NCBI RefSeq assembly: GCF_003946245.1
Contig: NZ_RHNN01000001.1
Span: 62,001-126,000 of the forward strand
Direction of reading: 5' to 3'
Length of the DNA stretch: 64,000 nucleotides
DNA from: Levilactobacillus cerevisiae
Lineage (GTDB): Bacteria; Bacillota; Bacilli; Lactobacillales; Lactobacillaceae
The position numbers and the translations under genes are program-made. Of the stretch, positions 56,587 to 64,000 are shown piece by piece (position 1 is the first letter of the stretch; every line of letters begins with the position of its first letter). The notes beneath the pieces were generated by a model. The model searched no databases and was not told the DNA's origin. It was given only the letters and a program-made list of their open reading frames with translations.

Positions 56587-57498
56587 ATGGACGGAATTAT
56601 CCCCCTGTATAAGGAACGTGGCATGACCAGTTTTGACTGTGTTGCCAAACTACGCCGCATTCTCCATACCAAAAAAGTTGGCCACAGTGGCACATTGGAT
56701 CCCAGCGTGGATGGCGTGTTGCCGATTTGTATTGGCTCAGCCACGAAGGTGGTCCCGTATTTGATGGCCTCTGGTAAAATGTACCGGGGCACCGTCACCC
56801 TGGGCTTCGCGACCACGACGGAAGACCTAGATGGGGAGGTGGTTGAGCGCCAACCCCTCACAAAGCCGTTTACCCTGGCGGAGTTGACGGCAGCCACAAC
56901 GGCACTGACCGGCACGATTCGCCAAACGCCGCCCATGTATTCGGCGGTCAAGGTGAATGGGCGTAAACTCTACGAATATGCCCGGGCTGGCGAAACCGTG
57001 GAACGGCCGACACGAACCATTACCGTCGACCATTTCACTTTGACCGGCGTCGGTGACTTCGATGCTGCGCAGGGCACCCAGACCGTGGCGTTTGAGGTTG
57101 CCTGCTCTAAGGGAACCTACGTGCGGACATTAGCGGTTGATTTAGGTCGCCAGCTAGGTGTTCCCGCCGTGATGGCTTCTTTGACCCGGCACAAGAGTGG
57201 TGGCTTCACCCTGGACCAGACGGTGACGTTAGAGCAGGTGGCAGCGGCCATGGCCAACGAGGATCTGAGTCCCGTTTTACGGTCGATCGACTACGCGCTG
57301 ACAGAATACCCACACGTCGCTCTGAGTGACCGCGTCTGGGCGCTGGTCCAGCATGGCGTCTTCCTAACGCCGGACGAACTAGACGGTGCCAGTGCACCAG
57401 AAATCGCGCTGACGTATCAGGGGACGACCAAGTGTCTGTACCAATGGTCAGCAGAAAAACACCAATATAAACCGCTAAAAATGTTTGCGGTGAACTAA
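56587..57498 (+). CDS. truB: tRNA pseudouridine(55) synthase
   Basis: TruB converts U55 of the tRNA T loop to pseudouridine. The 303-residue protein has GIIPLYKERGMTSFD, the catalytic Asp in GTLDPSVDGVLPI (KVGHSGTLDP), the YEYAR motif and the conserved FEVACSKGTYVRTL, then a PUA-like C-terminal part. ATG 56587 follows GGAGG. It is followed by ribF after 23 bases, the usual truB-ribF pairing. Confidence 0.96.
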   Translation: MDGIIPLYKERGMTSFDCVAKLRRILHTKKVGHSGTLDPSVDGVLPICIGSATKVVPYLMASGKMYRGTVTLGFATTTEDLDGEVVERQPLTKPFTLAELTAATTALTGTIRQTPPMYSAVKVNGRKLYEYARAGETVERPTRTITVDHFTLTGVGDFDAAQGTQTVAFEVACSKGTYVRTLAVDLGRQLGVPAVMASLTRHKSGGFTLDQTVTLEQVAAAMANEDLSPVLRSIDYALTEYPHVALSDRVWALVQHGVFLTPDELDGASAPEIALTYQGTTKCLYQWSAEKHQYKPLKMFAVN

Positions 57499-57521
57499 GT
57501 TTTTGAGAAGAGGAATTTCCA

Positions 57522-58478
57522 ATGGAAGTTATTCGCATACACCATCCCCTGGATGCCCGTCAAATTCCCGATGAGCCAGTTGTCTTGGCCATGGGCTTTT
57601 TCGATGGCGTTCACCGGGGCCATCAGGCAGTCATTAATCAGGCGAAGGCCATTGCCCAACGCAAAGGGGTGAAGTTAGCGGTCTTAACCTACGACCACCA
57701 TCCTGCGTTGGTGTACCGGCCATTACAGGCGGATGATCAGAAGTATCTGAGTCCCACGAAACGCAAGCTCCAGCAGTTGGATCGACTGGGCGTTGACCGG
57801 GTATTTCTGGTCAACTACACGGGTGAGTTTGCGTCCCAAACACCACAGGAATTTGTGGACAATTATTTGGTAGCGTTTCACACGGTGGCTGCCGTGGCAG
57901 GCTTTGACCACACCTATGGTAAGAAGGCAGTCGCTAACATGGCATTGCTGCCAACCTATGCCCAGGGCCGGTTCGAGGTCGTGACGGTGCCAGAGGAAAC
58001 CAATGGGGCGGAAAAAGTTAGTTCTAGCCACATTCGCGAGGCCATGAAGGCGGGAGACATTGACTTAGTTAACCAGTTGTTGGGTTACACTTACCGGACA
58101 ACGGGCTTGGTGGTCCATGGCGAAGCGCGGGGCCGAACGATTGGCTACCCGACAGCTAACGTATTGGCACCACAGAACGAATGGATCCCGGGTATCGGTA
58201 TTTACACTGCCAGACTCAAGGTCGGCGCAATCTGGTACCCTGGGATGGTCTCTGTGGGCCGGAACGTGACCTTTGGGGATAACCGGCCGATTACCGTCGA
58301 AATGAATCTCCTGGACTTTCAGGGCGATTTATACGGCGAGCCAGTTGAGGTTGAGTGGCATCACCGGTTACGCGGTGAGGTGAAGTTCAACGACGCTGAC
58401 GGCCTGATTGCGCAGCTCAAACAAGACGAGGACCACACGCGGGCATACTTTCAGCAATTGGCTGCGCACGAATCTTAA
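57522..58478 (+). CDS. ribF: Bifunctional riboflavin kinase/FAD synthetase
   Basis: RibF makes FMN from riboflavin and then FAD. The 318-residue product has an N-terminal adenylyltransferase domain (MGFFDGVHRGHQAVI, then VSSSHIREAM) and a C-terminal flavokinase domain (GYTYRTTGLVVHGEARGRTIGYPTAN with the PTAN motif, then VEWHHRLRGEVKF). ATG 57522 follows AAGAGGA. It ends the truB-ribF unit; a terminator lies 155 bases downstream, after a fragment of the repeated element. Confidence 0.96.
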   Translation: MEVIRIHHPLDARQIPDEPVVLAMGFFDGVHRGHQAVINQAKAIAQRKGVKLAVLTYDHHPALVYRPLQADDQKYLSPTKRKLQQLDRLGVDRVFLVNYTGEFASQTPQEFVDNYLVAFHTVAAVAGFDHTYGKKAVANMALLPTYAQGRFEVVTVPEETNGAEKVSSSHIREAMKAGDIDLVNQLLGYTYRTTGLVVHGEARGRTIGYPTANVLAPQNEWIPGIGIYTARLKVGAIWYPGMVSVGRNVTFGDNRPITVEMNLLDFQGDLYGEPVEVEWHHRLRGEVKFNDADGLIAQLKQDEDHTRAYFQQLAAHES

Positions 58479-58500
58479 ATCATTAAAATTAAGGGCTATT

Positions 58501-58603
58501 GGTAACGTTGTCTAAACCGGCCGGCTTACTGTTCGCCAAATTTAGGCTGGAACGCTGCCATATATTTCGACAATATACAGTCGGAGAATAAAATCCCACG
58601 GCT
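58501..58603 (+). repeat. Fragment B1 of the repeated intergenic element (after ribF)
   Basis: GGTAACGTTGTCTA, then CCGGCTTACTGTTCGCC, AAATTTAGGC, GGAACGCTG and AATCCCACGGCT follow the order seen in copy A with a shorter middle. It lies between the ribF stop and its terminator, 148 bp before the long copy B. Confidence 0.75.
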
Positions 58604-58633
58604 TGTATTTTAGATTCTAAATAGATAAGTGAA

Positions 58634-58674
58634 CGAGACGTCACGGCATCCTGAGGGATACGGTGGCGTCTTTT
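58634..58674 (+). terminator. Terminator of the truB-ribF unit
   Basis: GACGTCACGGCATCC and GGATACGGTGGCGTC pair around a short loop, followed by TTTT. Confidence 0.75.
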
Positions 58675-58750
58675 AGCATGTGTTCAAAAGGTGAACCTAA
58701 AAATGTCAGCATAACCTGTTGCGTATTTTGGGACATAACGCTAGAAATTT

Positions 58751-59144
58751 GGCAACGTTGTCTATCTCTGCCGGTTCGCTTTCCAAACAAAACATGTGGA
58801 AAATCGCACGGTTAAGCCTAAATTTGACTCACTCGTGCCTATTTAGACTATATCCAATTACGGTAGACAACCGTTGCCAGTCCAGTGATAGTCATGCCAA
58901 TGTCATGTTGAAGAATCAATCATAACCGGAGGAGGACAGAGAAGGAGGTAGCTGTGTCGACGCTGTTAGCTGGGAACCAGCTTACAGCGTGGGACGCGTT
59001 TGGAGACTGGTGGTCTTTACCAGGCTTCAAACCGAGCCGGAGGACCGCCTCTCAGGCCGCAGGCGGTCCCCACAGCAGCCGGAATCTCTGGCAGCCGCAG
59101 GTGGTAATTTCCCACTAATTTTATGGATTGAATCCTTGTTAGCT
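58751..59144 (+). repeat. Long copy B of the repeated, structured intergenic element (before hrcA)
   Basis: About 394 bp homologous to copy A, lacking the middle part between the two TCGCC-like sequences. It has the outer inverted pair GGCAACGTTGTCTA (58751-58764) and TAGACAACCGTTGCC (58865-58879), the stem TTTCC/GGAAA, and the same three 3' hairpins: ACGCTGT-T-AGCTGG with CCAGCT-T-ACAGCGT (58960-58990), CTGGT/ACCAG (59007-59023) and GGACCGCCT/AGGCGGTCC (59042-59069). It ends GGATTGAATCCTTGTTAGCT. A 54-codon open frame from GTG 58954 parallels that in copy A. Confidence 0.85.
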
Positions 59145-59257
59145 TAGCAAGTGTTAAATTAATTGGGAAACACAAGTCGCCATGTTACCATCTCCCATAG
59201 TCGTAAAAAGTTGATAATTAACGCAAGAAAGCACGATTGGGCTGGTTTTTCCAAAAA
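59145..59257. other. Stretch between repeat copy B and the hrcA control region
   Basis: AT-rich sequence without a gene or a recognised motif. Confidence 0.4.
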
Positions 59258-59284
59258 TTAGCACTTAATAGCAACGATTGCTAA
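59258..59284. promoter_or_regulatory. Upstream CIRCE-like element
   Basis: TTAGCACTT, 9 bases, then GATTGCTAA: two mismatches from the CIRCE consensus TTAGCACTC-N9-GAGTGCTAA. It lies 17 bases upstream of the -35 box. Confidence 0.65.
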
Positions 59285-59301
59285 AAAATCTACCAGATTT
59301 C

Positions 59302-59330
59302 TTGACTTCAAATCGCGGTTTTGCTACATT
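59302..59330 (+). promoter_or_regulatory. hrcA operon promoter
   Basis: TTGACT (59302-59307), a 17-base spacer and TACATT (59325-59330) preceded by TGC. Confidence 0.75.
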
Positions 59331-59341
59331 ATATATGTGTC

Positions 59342-59368
59342 TTAGCACTTGTATCGTTTGAGTGCTAA
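59342..59368. promoter_or_regulatory. CIRCE operator of the hrcA-grpE-dnaK operon
   Basis: TTAGCACTT, 9 bases, then GAGTGCTAA: one mismatch from consensus. It lies just after the transcription start, where HrcA binding blocks initiation. Confidence 0.93.
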
Positions 59369-59384
59369 AAAAGGGGTGATTGTG

Positions 59385-60422
59385 ATGCTTTCAGAAAGAC
59401 AAATGATGATTCTGCGAGCCGTTGTCCGCGATTTCACTAACACAGGTGTGCCAGTGGGGTCCAAGGCATTAGCCAAGCAGTTACCCATCCACGTAAGCTC
59501 AGCGACAATTCGTAATGAGATGGCGGCGTTAGAGGATCAGGGCCTGATTAAAAAGACCCACTCTTCCTCTGGCCGAATTCCTTCGGTTGAAGGGTATCGG
59601 TACTACGTTGACAATCTCGTGAAACCGGATCCGCTGCGGCCCAACGATATGGACGTGATTCAATCCTCATTAGGTGGCGATTTCCACAAGATTGACGAAA
59701 TTATTTCGCAATCGGCAACGATTTTGTCCAACCTGACGAGTTATACCGCGTTCACGTTGAAGCCGGAACTGAAAGATAGTCGTCTCAGCGGGTTTCGGCT
59801 GGTACCACTCGGTAAGCGTCAGGTCATGGCAATTCTAGTCACCGATAGTGGGGACGTGGAGAACCAGACCTTTGACGTGAACGAAACCGTGACGGGTGAC
59901 CAACTGGAGGCTGTGGTTCGGTTAATCAATGATCAGTTGGTCGGATTAACCTTACCGGAAGTTTTACAGAAGTTACAGGCCGACATCCCGATGAAGATTG
60001 CCAATTATCTGCAGAGTCCTGAAGGGTTCTTAGATATTTTCGGCGACGTTCTGACGCGAGCTGCCAAAGAGCAGTTTTACGTTGGCGGCCGGCTGAACCT
60101 GTTGAACTTTTCGGAGGACAGTGACGTTGATTCACTGAAATCGTTGTATTCGTTGATTGATAAGACCGACGACATTGCCAACGTTTTGGGGCAACCGAGT
60201 GATAAGATTTCCGTTCAAATCGGAAATGAAATGACCAACGATGCGCTCCGGAATTTCAGCTTGATCACCGCCACTTACGACGTGAATCAGCACGGCAAGG
60301 GTATGATTGCCATTCTCGGGCCGACCCGGATGCCTTATTCGCGGATGCTGGGAATTGTCGGTGCGTTTCGTGAAGAGCTCGCGAAAAAACTACTAGATTA
60401 CTATCGGTTTTATGACGAGTAA
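59385..60422 (+). CDS. hrcA: Heat-inducible transcription repressor HrcA
   Basis: HrcA binds CIRCE elements and represses class I heat-shock genes until chaperones are titrated. The 345-residue protein has the N-terminal winged helix (MLSERQMMILRAVV, then SSATIRNEMAALEDQGLI), the conserved SSGRIPSVEGYRYYVD, and a GAF-like C-terminal domain with IGNE and ILGPTRMPYSRM. The start is ATG 59385, 8 bases after AAGGGG; the open frame from 59349 overlaps the operator. It heads hrcA-grpE-dnaK and represses itself. Confidence 0.97.
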   Translation: MLSERQMMILRAVVRDFTNTGVPVGSKALAKQLPIHVSSATIRNEMAALEDQGLIKKTHSSSGRIPSVEGYRYYVDNLVKPDPLRPNDMDVIQSSLGGDFHKIDEIISQSATILSNLTSYTAFTLKPELKDSRLSGFRLVPLGKRQVMAILVTDSGDVENQTFDVNETVTGDQLEAVVRLINDQLVGLTLPEVLQKLQADIPMKIANYLQSPEGFLDIFGDVLTRAAKEQFYVGGRLNLLNFSEDSDVDSLKSLYSLIDKTDDIANVLGQPSDKISVQIGNEMTNDALRNFSLITATYDVNQHGKGMIAILGPTRMPYSRMLGIVGAFREELAKKLLDYYRFYDE

Positions 60423-60442
60423 AGAAAGGGAGGTTTTTTATC

Positions 60443-61033
60443 GTGGCAGACAAGCAACAACCATCCACTGATGATGAAACTGCGGCAAAGGCCGCCACAA
60501 CCAAGCAAGACCCAGGTAAGACTGAGCAAGACGAGGCAGCGACTGAAAAAGTCACCGCTAAGCCGAAAGCAACCGTTACGGCCGAACAGTTGGCCGCCGC
60601 GCAAAAGAAGGCGGACGACTTCGAGGATAAATATCTGCGGGCCGAAGCAGAAGTGCAAAACATGCAGGCGCGTTACCAAAAGGAACAGGCGTCGCTCATC
60701 AAGTATGATGGCCAGCAACTTGCGAAGGACGTGCTCCCAGTGATTGACAACTTGGAACGCGCCTTAGCGGTGGAAGCAACCGATGATGCTAGCAAACAGA
60801 TCAAGAAGGGTGTTCAGATGACCTATGATCACATGGAGGACGCGTTAAAACGCAACCAAGTGACTGAGATCGAAGCACTGGGCAAGCCGTTTGATCCAAC
60901 ATTGCATCAGGCTGTGCAATCTGTTCCCGTAGAAGCGGGTCAAACCGCGGACACGGTGGTTAACGTGCTGCAAAAGGGCTACCAATTGAAGGACCGGGTT
61001 CTCCGGGCCGCCATGGTCGTCGTTGCACAATAA
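60443..61033 (+). CDS. grpE: Nucleotide exchange factor GrpE
   Basis: GrpE releases ADP from DnaK and acts as a thermosensor. The 196-residue protein has a low-complexity N-terminus rich in Ala, Thr, Lys and Glu (1-50), a long coiled coil (about 50-100, KKADDFEDKYLRAEAEVQNM), and the beta-domain ending VLQKGYQLKDRVLRAAMVVV. It starts at GTG 60443 after GGGAGG, 20 bases downstream of hrcA. Confidence 0.97.
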   Translation: MADKQQPSTDDETAAKAATTKQDPGKTEQDEAATEKVTAKPKATVTAEQLAAAQKKADDFEDKYLRAEAEVQNMQARYQKEQASLIKYDGQQLAKDVLPVIDNLERALAVEATDDASKQIKKGVQMTYDHMEDALKRNQVTEIEALGKPFDPTLHQAVQSVPVEAGQTADTVVNVLQKGYQLKDRVLRAAMVVVAQ

Positions 61034-61070
61034 ATTTATAAATAAAAACTAAAAAAAGAGGGAATTTTTG

Positions 61071-62945
61071 ATGGCAAGTAACAAAATTATTGGTATTGAC
61101 TTAGGGACGACGAACTCAGCTGTAGCCGTTCTTGAAGGTAGTACACCTAAGATTATTGCAAACAAGGAAGGCGCCCGGACGACACCATCCGTTGTGGCCT
61201 TTAAAGATGGCGAAACCCAAGTTGGGGAAGTTGCCAAGCGGCAAGCAATCACCAACCCAAACACGATTTCATCCATCAAGAGTCACATGGGTGAAGCTGG
61301 GTTCAAGGAAACGATTGACGGCAAGGATTACACGCCAGAACAAGTTTCCGCTATGATCTTACAACACCTGAAGGCCTTCGCGGAAGACTACATTGGTGAT
61401 ACGGTTGATAAGGCCGTTATCACGGTGCCTGCTTACTTCAACGACGCCCAACGTCAAGCGACGAAGGATGCTGGTAAGATTGCCGGCTTGAACGTTGAAC
61501 GGATCATCAACGAACCAACGGCCGCAGCTTTGGCTTATGGTTTGGACAAGCAAGACAAAGACGAAAAAGTCATGGTTTATGACCTTGGTGGTGGGACCTT
61601 TGATGTTTCCATCTTGGACTTAGGTGACGGTGTCTTTGACGTTCTTTCAACCAATGGTGACACGCACTTAGGTGGGGACGACTTTGACCAAAAGATCATG
61701 GACTGGTTAATTGCCGGCTTCAAGGACGAAAACGGTGTTGACTTATCCAAGGATAAGATGGCCGTTCAACGGTTAAAGGATGCTGCTGAAAAAGCCAAGA
61801 AGGACCTTTCTGGCGTGACTGAAGCTTCTATCAGCCTGCCATTTATCTCCGCTGGCGATAACGGTCCTTTGCATTTGGAAAAGAGTTTGAGCCGTGCGAA
61901 GTTCAACGAATTAACCGCTGACTTAGTTGAAAAGACCCGGGTTCCCGTTGAAAACGCCTTGAAGGATGCGGACTTACAAGCCAGTGACGTCGACGTTGTC
62001 ATCTTAAACGGTGGGTCCACCCGGATTCCAGCCGTGCAAGAAGCCGTTCAAAAGTGGACGGGCAAGGAACCTAACCACTCCATCAACCCTGATGAAGCCG
62101 TTGCTTTAGGTGCCGCCGTACAAGGTGGGGTTATCACCGGTGATGTGAAGGACGTTGTCTTACTTGATGTTACGCCATTATCCTTGGGTATCGAAACCAT
62201 GGGTGGGGTCTTCACCAAGTTGATCGACCGGAACACAACGATTCCTACCAGCAAGTCCCAAGTCTTCTCAACCGCTGCTGACAACCAACCAGCCGTTGAT
62301 ATTCACGTCTTACAAGGTGAACGGCCAATGGCTGCTGACAACAAGACGTTGGGTAACTTCCAACTCGCCGACATTCCAGCCGCACCTCGTGGCGTTCCTC
62401 AAATCCAAGTCACATTTGATATCGATAAGAACGGGATCGTCAACGTTTCTGCTAAGGACATGGGCACCAACAAGGAACAAAAGATCACCATCAAGAGTTC
62501 CGATGGCTTGTCCGATGACGAAGTTGAAAAGATGATGAATGAAGCCAAGGAAAACGAAGCCGCTGACAAGCAACGTAAGGAAGAAGTCGACACGAAGAAC
62601 GAAGTTGACCAATTACTCTTCCAAACTGACAAGACGTTGAAAGACGTTAAGGGTAAGGTTTCCGATGACGAAATCAAGAAGGCTGAAGATGCCCGCGATG
62701 AATTAAAGAAGGCACAAGAAGCCAACAACTTGGACGACATGAAGACCAAGAAGGATGACTTAAACAAGATTATCCAGGACCTCTCTGTCAAGTTGTACCA
62801 ACAAGCACAACAGGAACAACAAGCGCAAGGTGCTAAGGGCGATGCTGCCGGCCAACAAGCCAGTGGTGACGCTAAGAGCCATGGCAAAGACGGCGAGACC
62901 GTTGACGGTGACTTCCATGAAGTTAACGACGACGATAAGAAGTAA
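61071..62945 (+). CDS. dnaK: Chaperone DnaK (Hsp70)
   Basis: DnaK binds exposed hydrophobic segments in an ATP cycle driven by DnaJ and GrpE. The 624-residue protein has the ATPase domain ([52 protein letters not shown]), the linker [13 protein letters not shown], the substrate-binding domain, and a helical lid ending in a Gln/Ala-rich, acidic tail. The start is ATG 61071 after AGAGGGA; a TTG three bases earlier is less likely. A terminator and a new promoter separate it from dnaJ. Confidence 0.98.
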   Translation: MASNKIIGIDLGTTNSAVAVLEGSTPKIIANKEGARTTPSVVAFKDGETQVGEVAKRQAITNPNTISSIKSHMGEAGFKETIDGKDYTPEQVSAMILQHLKAFAEDYIGDTVDKAVITVPAYFNDAQRQATKDAGKIAGLNVERIINEPTAAALAYGLDKQDKDEKVMVYDLGGGTFDVSILDLGDGVFDVLSTNGDTHLGGDDFDQKIMDWLIAGFKDENGVDLSKDKMAVQRLKDAAEKAKKDLSGVTEASISLPFISAGDNGPLHLEKSLSRAKFNELTADLVEKTRVPVENALKDADLQASDVDVVILNGGSTRIPAVQEAVQKWTGKEPNHSINPDEAVALGAAVQGGVITGDVKDVVLLDVTPLSLGIETMGGVFTKLIDRNTTIPTSKSQVFSTAADNQPAVDIHVLQGERPMAADNKTLGNFQLADIPAAPRGVPQIQVTFDIDKNGIVNVSAKDMGTNKEQKITIKSSDGLSDDEVEKMMNEAKENEAADKQRKEEVDTKNEVDQLLFQTDKTLKDVKGKVSDDEIKKAEDARDELKKAQEANNLDDMKTKKDDLNKIIQDLSVKLYQQAQQEQQAQGAKGDAAGQQASGDAKSHGKDGETVDGDFHEVNDDDKK

Positions 62946-62980
62946 TTCTGCTCACTAGTCAGTCAAGTGTGCGTAGACAA

Positions 62981-63013
62981 GAAGTCAGAGTCCCTGGGGC
63001 TTTGGCTTTTTGT
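62981..63013 (+). terminator. Terminator between dnaK and dnaJ
   Basis: GAAGTCAGAGTCCC and GGGGCTTTGGCTTT pair with several G-T wobbles around TGG, followed by TTTTTG. Confidence 0.65.
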
Positions 63014-63030
63014 TTCGAGTATGCTATTCT
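63002..63030 (+). promoter_or_regulatory. Possible dnaJ promoter
   Basis: TTGGCT, a 17-base spacer and TATTCT preceded by TGC. The -35 lies in the 3' arm of the terminator. No CIRCE element is adjacent. Confidence 0.5.
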
Positions 63031-63072
63031 TACTAGTAGCGAAAAATTTCGGAATTGATTGGGAGGAAAAAG

Positions 63073-64000
63073 ATGGCGGAAACGGACTTATATGGCGTAC
63101 TGGGCGTCGCAAAGGATGCCAGCCAAGCAGATATTAAAAAGGCCTATCGGCAATTATCGAAGAAGTATCACCCAGATTTAAACAAGGCCCCAGATGCGGC
63201 GGAAAAGTTTAAAGCCGTACAGGATGCCTACGATGTCTTAGGTGACGAACAAAAGCGGGCAAACTATGATCAATATGGTTCCGCTGACGGTGCGCAAGGC
63301 GGCTTCGGTGGTTTTGGTGGCGGTCAACAGGGTGGCTTTAGCGGCGGCTTTGGTGGCGGTGGTGGTTTTGATGACATCTTCAACCAATTCTTCGGCGGCG
63401 GTGGCGGCGGTCAACGTAACCCGAACGCCCCACGGCCGGGTCGTGATCTCCAGTACCAAATGGACCTGAAGTTTGAAGAGGCCATCTTCGGTAAAAAGAC
63501 CAAGGTCAAGTACAACCGCGAAGCCCAATGCCACACCTGTGGCGGGAACGGGGCCAAGCCCGGGACTTCACCCGTCACGTGTCATCAATGTGGGGGCTCC
63601 GGCTTTGTCACGACCGAAACCAACACCCCACTGGGTCGGATGCGGAGCCAACAGCCTTGCCCAGTCTGTCATGGAACTGGTCAAGAAATCAAAGAAAAGT
63701 GCCCGACTTGTGGCGGTTCTGGCCACACCGAAGAACAGCATGAAGTTGAAGTTACCATCCCAGCCGGGGTCGATGACGGGCAACAAATGCGGTTACAGGG
63801 CCAAGGTGAAGCCGGCCAAAATGGCGGCAGCTATGGTGATCTGTTTATTATCTTCCAAGTGGAACCTAGCAAGGACTTCCGCCGGGATGGGACAGAAATC
63901 TACTTTGATCAAGACGTGTCCTTTGTGCAGGCCACGATGGGCGATGACGTGACGGTGAAGACCGTTCACGGCGATGTGAAGCTCAAGGTGCCTGCTGGGA
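63073..64000 (+). CDS. dnaJ: Chaperone DnaJ (partial, runs off the window)
   Basis: DnaJ delivers substrates to DnaK and stimulates its ATPase. The visible 309 residues include the J domain with HPD (about residues 33-35), a Gly/Phe-rich linker (about 75-115, GGFGGFGGG repeats), four zinc-binding CxxCxGxG repeats ([32 protein letters not shown]) and the start of the C-terminal substrate domain ([16 protein letters not shown]). ATG 63073 follows GGGAGG. The gene continues past position 64000; the family length is about 380 residues. Confidence 0.97.
   Translation, partial: MAETDLYGVLGVAKDASQADIKKAYRQLSKKYHPDLNKAPDAAEKFKAVQDAYDVLGDEQKRANYDQYGSADGAQGGFGGFGGGQQGGFSGGFGGGGGFDDIFNQFFGGGGGGQRNPNAPRPGRDLQYQMDLKFEEAIFGKKTKVKYNREAQCHTCGGNGAKPGTSPVTCHQCGGSGFVTTETNTPLGRMRSQQPCPVCHGTGQEIKEKCPTCGGSGHTEEQHEVEVTIPAGVDDGQQMRLQGQGEAGQNGGSYGDLFIIFQVEPSKDFRRDGTEIYFDQDVSFVQATMGDDVTVKTVHGDVKLKVPAG

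Noticed and set aside
62399-62887. 162-codon minus-strand frame inside dnaK
   Set aside because: It is a Ser/Leu-rich antisense shadow produced by dnaK codon bias.

Overview
The window is a densely coded chromosomal segment of a low-to-mid GC Gram-positive bacterium in the family Lactobacillaceae, most like Lactiplantibacillus or Levilactobacillus by gene order and protein sequence. Signs of this are strong AGGAGG ribosome binding sites with frequent TTG and GTG starts, D-lactate dehydrogenase, a mevalonate-pathway HMG-CoA synthase, PolC, HrcA/CIRCE and LexA control, and the synteny of tuf-tig-clpX-engB, uvrC-obgE and rpsB through dnaJ. The genus cannot be fixed from sequence reading alone.

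Layout. 1-10.3 kb: tail of a probable RNase J, a helical-repeat protein, EF-Tu, trigger factor, ClpX, EngB, a MazG-like protein, UvrC and ObgE, several with near-consensus promoters and intrinsic terminators. 10.3-18.4 kb: a long palindrome, a two-gene lipoprotein unit, rnz-lapA, recJ-apt, a CynX/NimT-type exporter and a small secreted protein. 18.4-21.2 kb is the most accessory part: two RNA-like transcription units, a frameshifted PBECR4-type nuclease gene, tRNA-Ser(CGA), an orphan TIR-like protein and an unknown protein. 21.2-36.1 kb: metabolic and stress genes (cupin, ndk, PspC, histidine phosphatase, PPK2, mvaS, nucleoside deoxyribosyltransferase, divergent lexA/DUF896, a heterodimeric ABC exporter, plsC, trmN6/GIY-YIG, ldhD, HAD phosphatase). 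36.1-64 kb: the core run rpsB-tsf-pyrH-frr-uppS-cdsA-rseP-proS-polC, rimP-nusA-rnpM-ylxQ-infB-rbfA, truB-ribF and hrcA-grpE-dnaK-dnaJ, covering translation, cell-envelope lipid synthesis, replication and the heat-shock response.

The main unexplained signals are: (i) a repeated intergenic element of about 400-500 bp in front of rpsB and of hrcA, with extra fragments before truB and after ribF; its two long copies differ by compensatory changes that preserve hairpins. (ii) A compact small-RNA candidate on the minus strand at 18.53-18.69 kb with C-rich, anti-Shine-Dalgarno loops. (iii) A promoter-leader-terminator unit directly in front of the PBECR4 gene. (iv) Two CIRCE-like operators flanking the hrcA promoter. 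(v) A terminator-like hairpin inside the rimP-nusA operon leader.

All calls were made by reading the sequence. Family names rest on recognised motifs and synteny; no database search was run.
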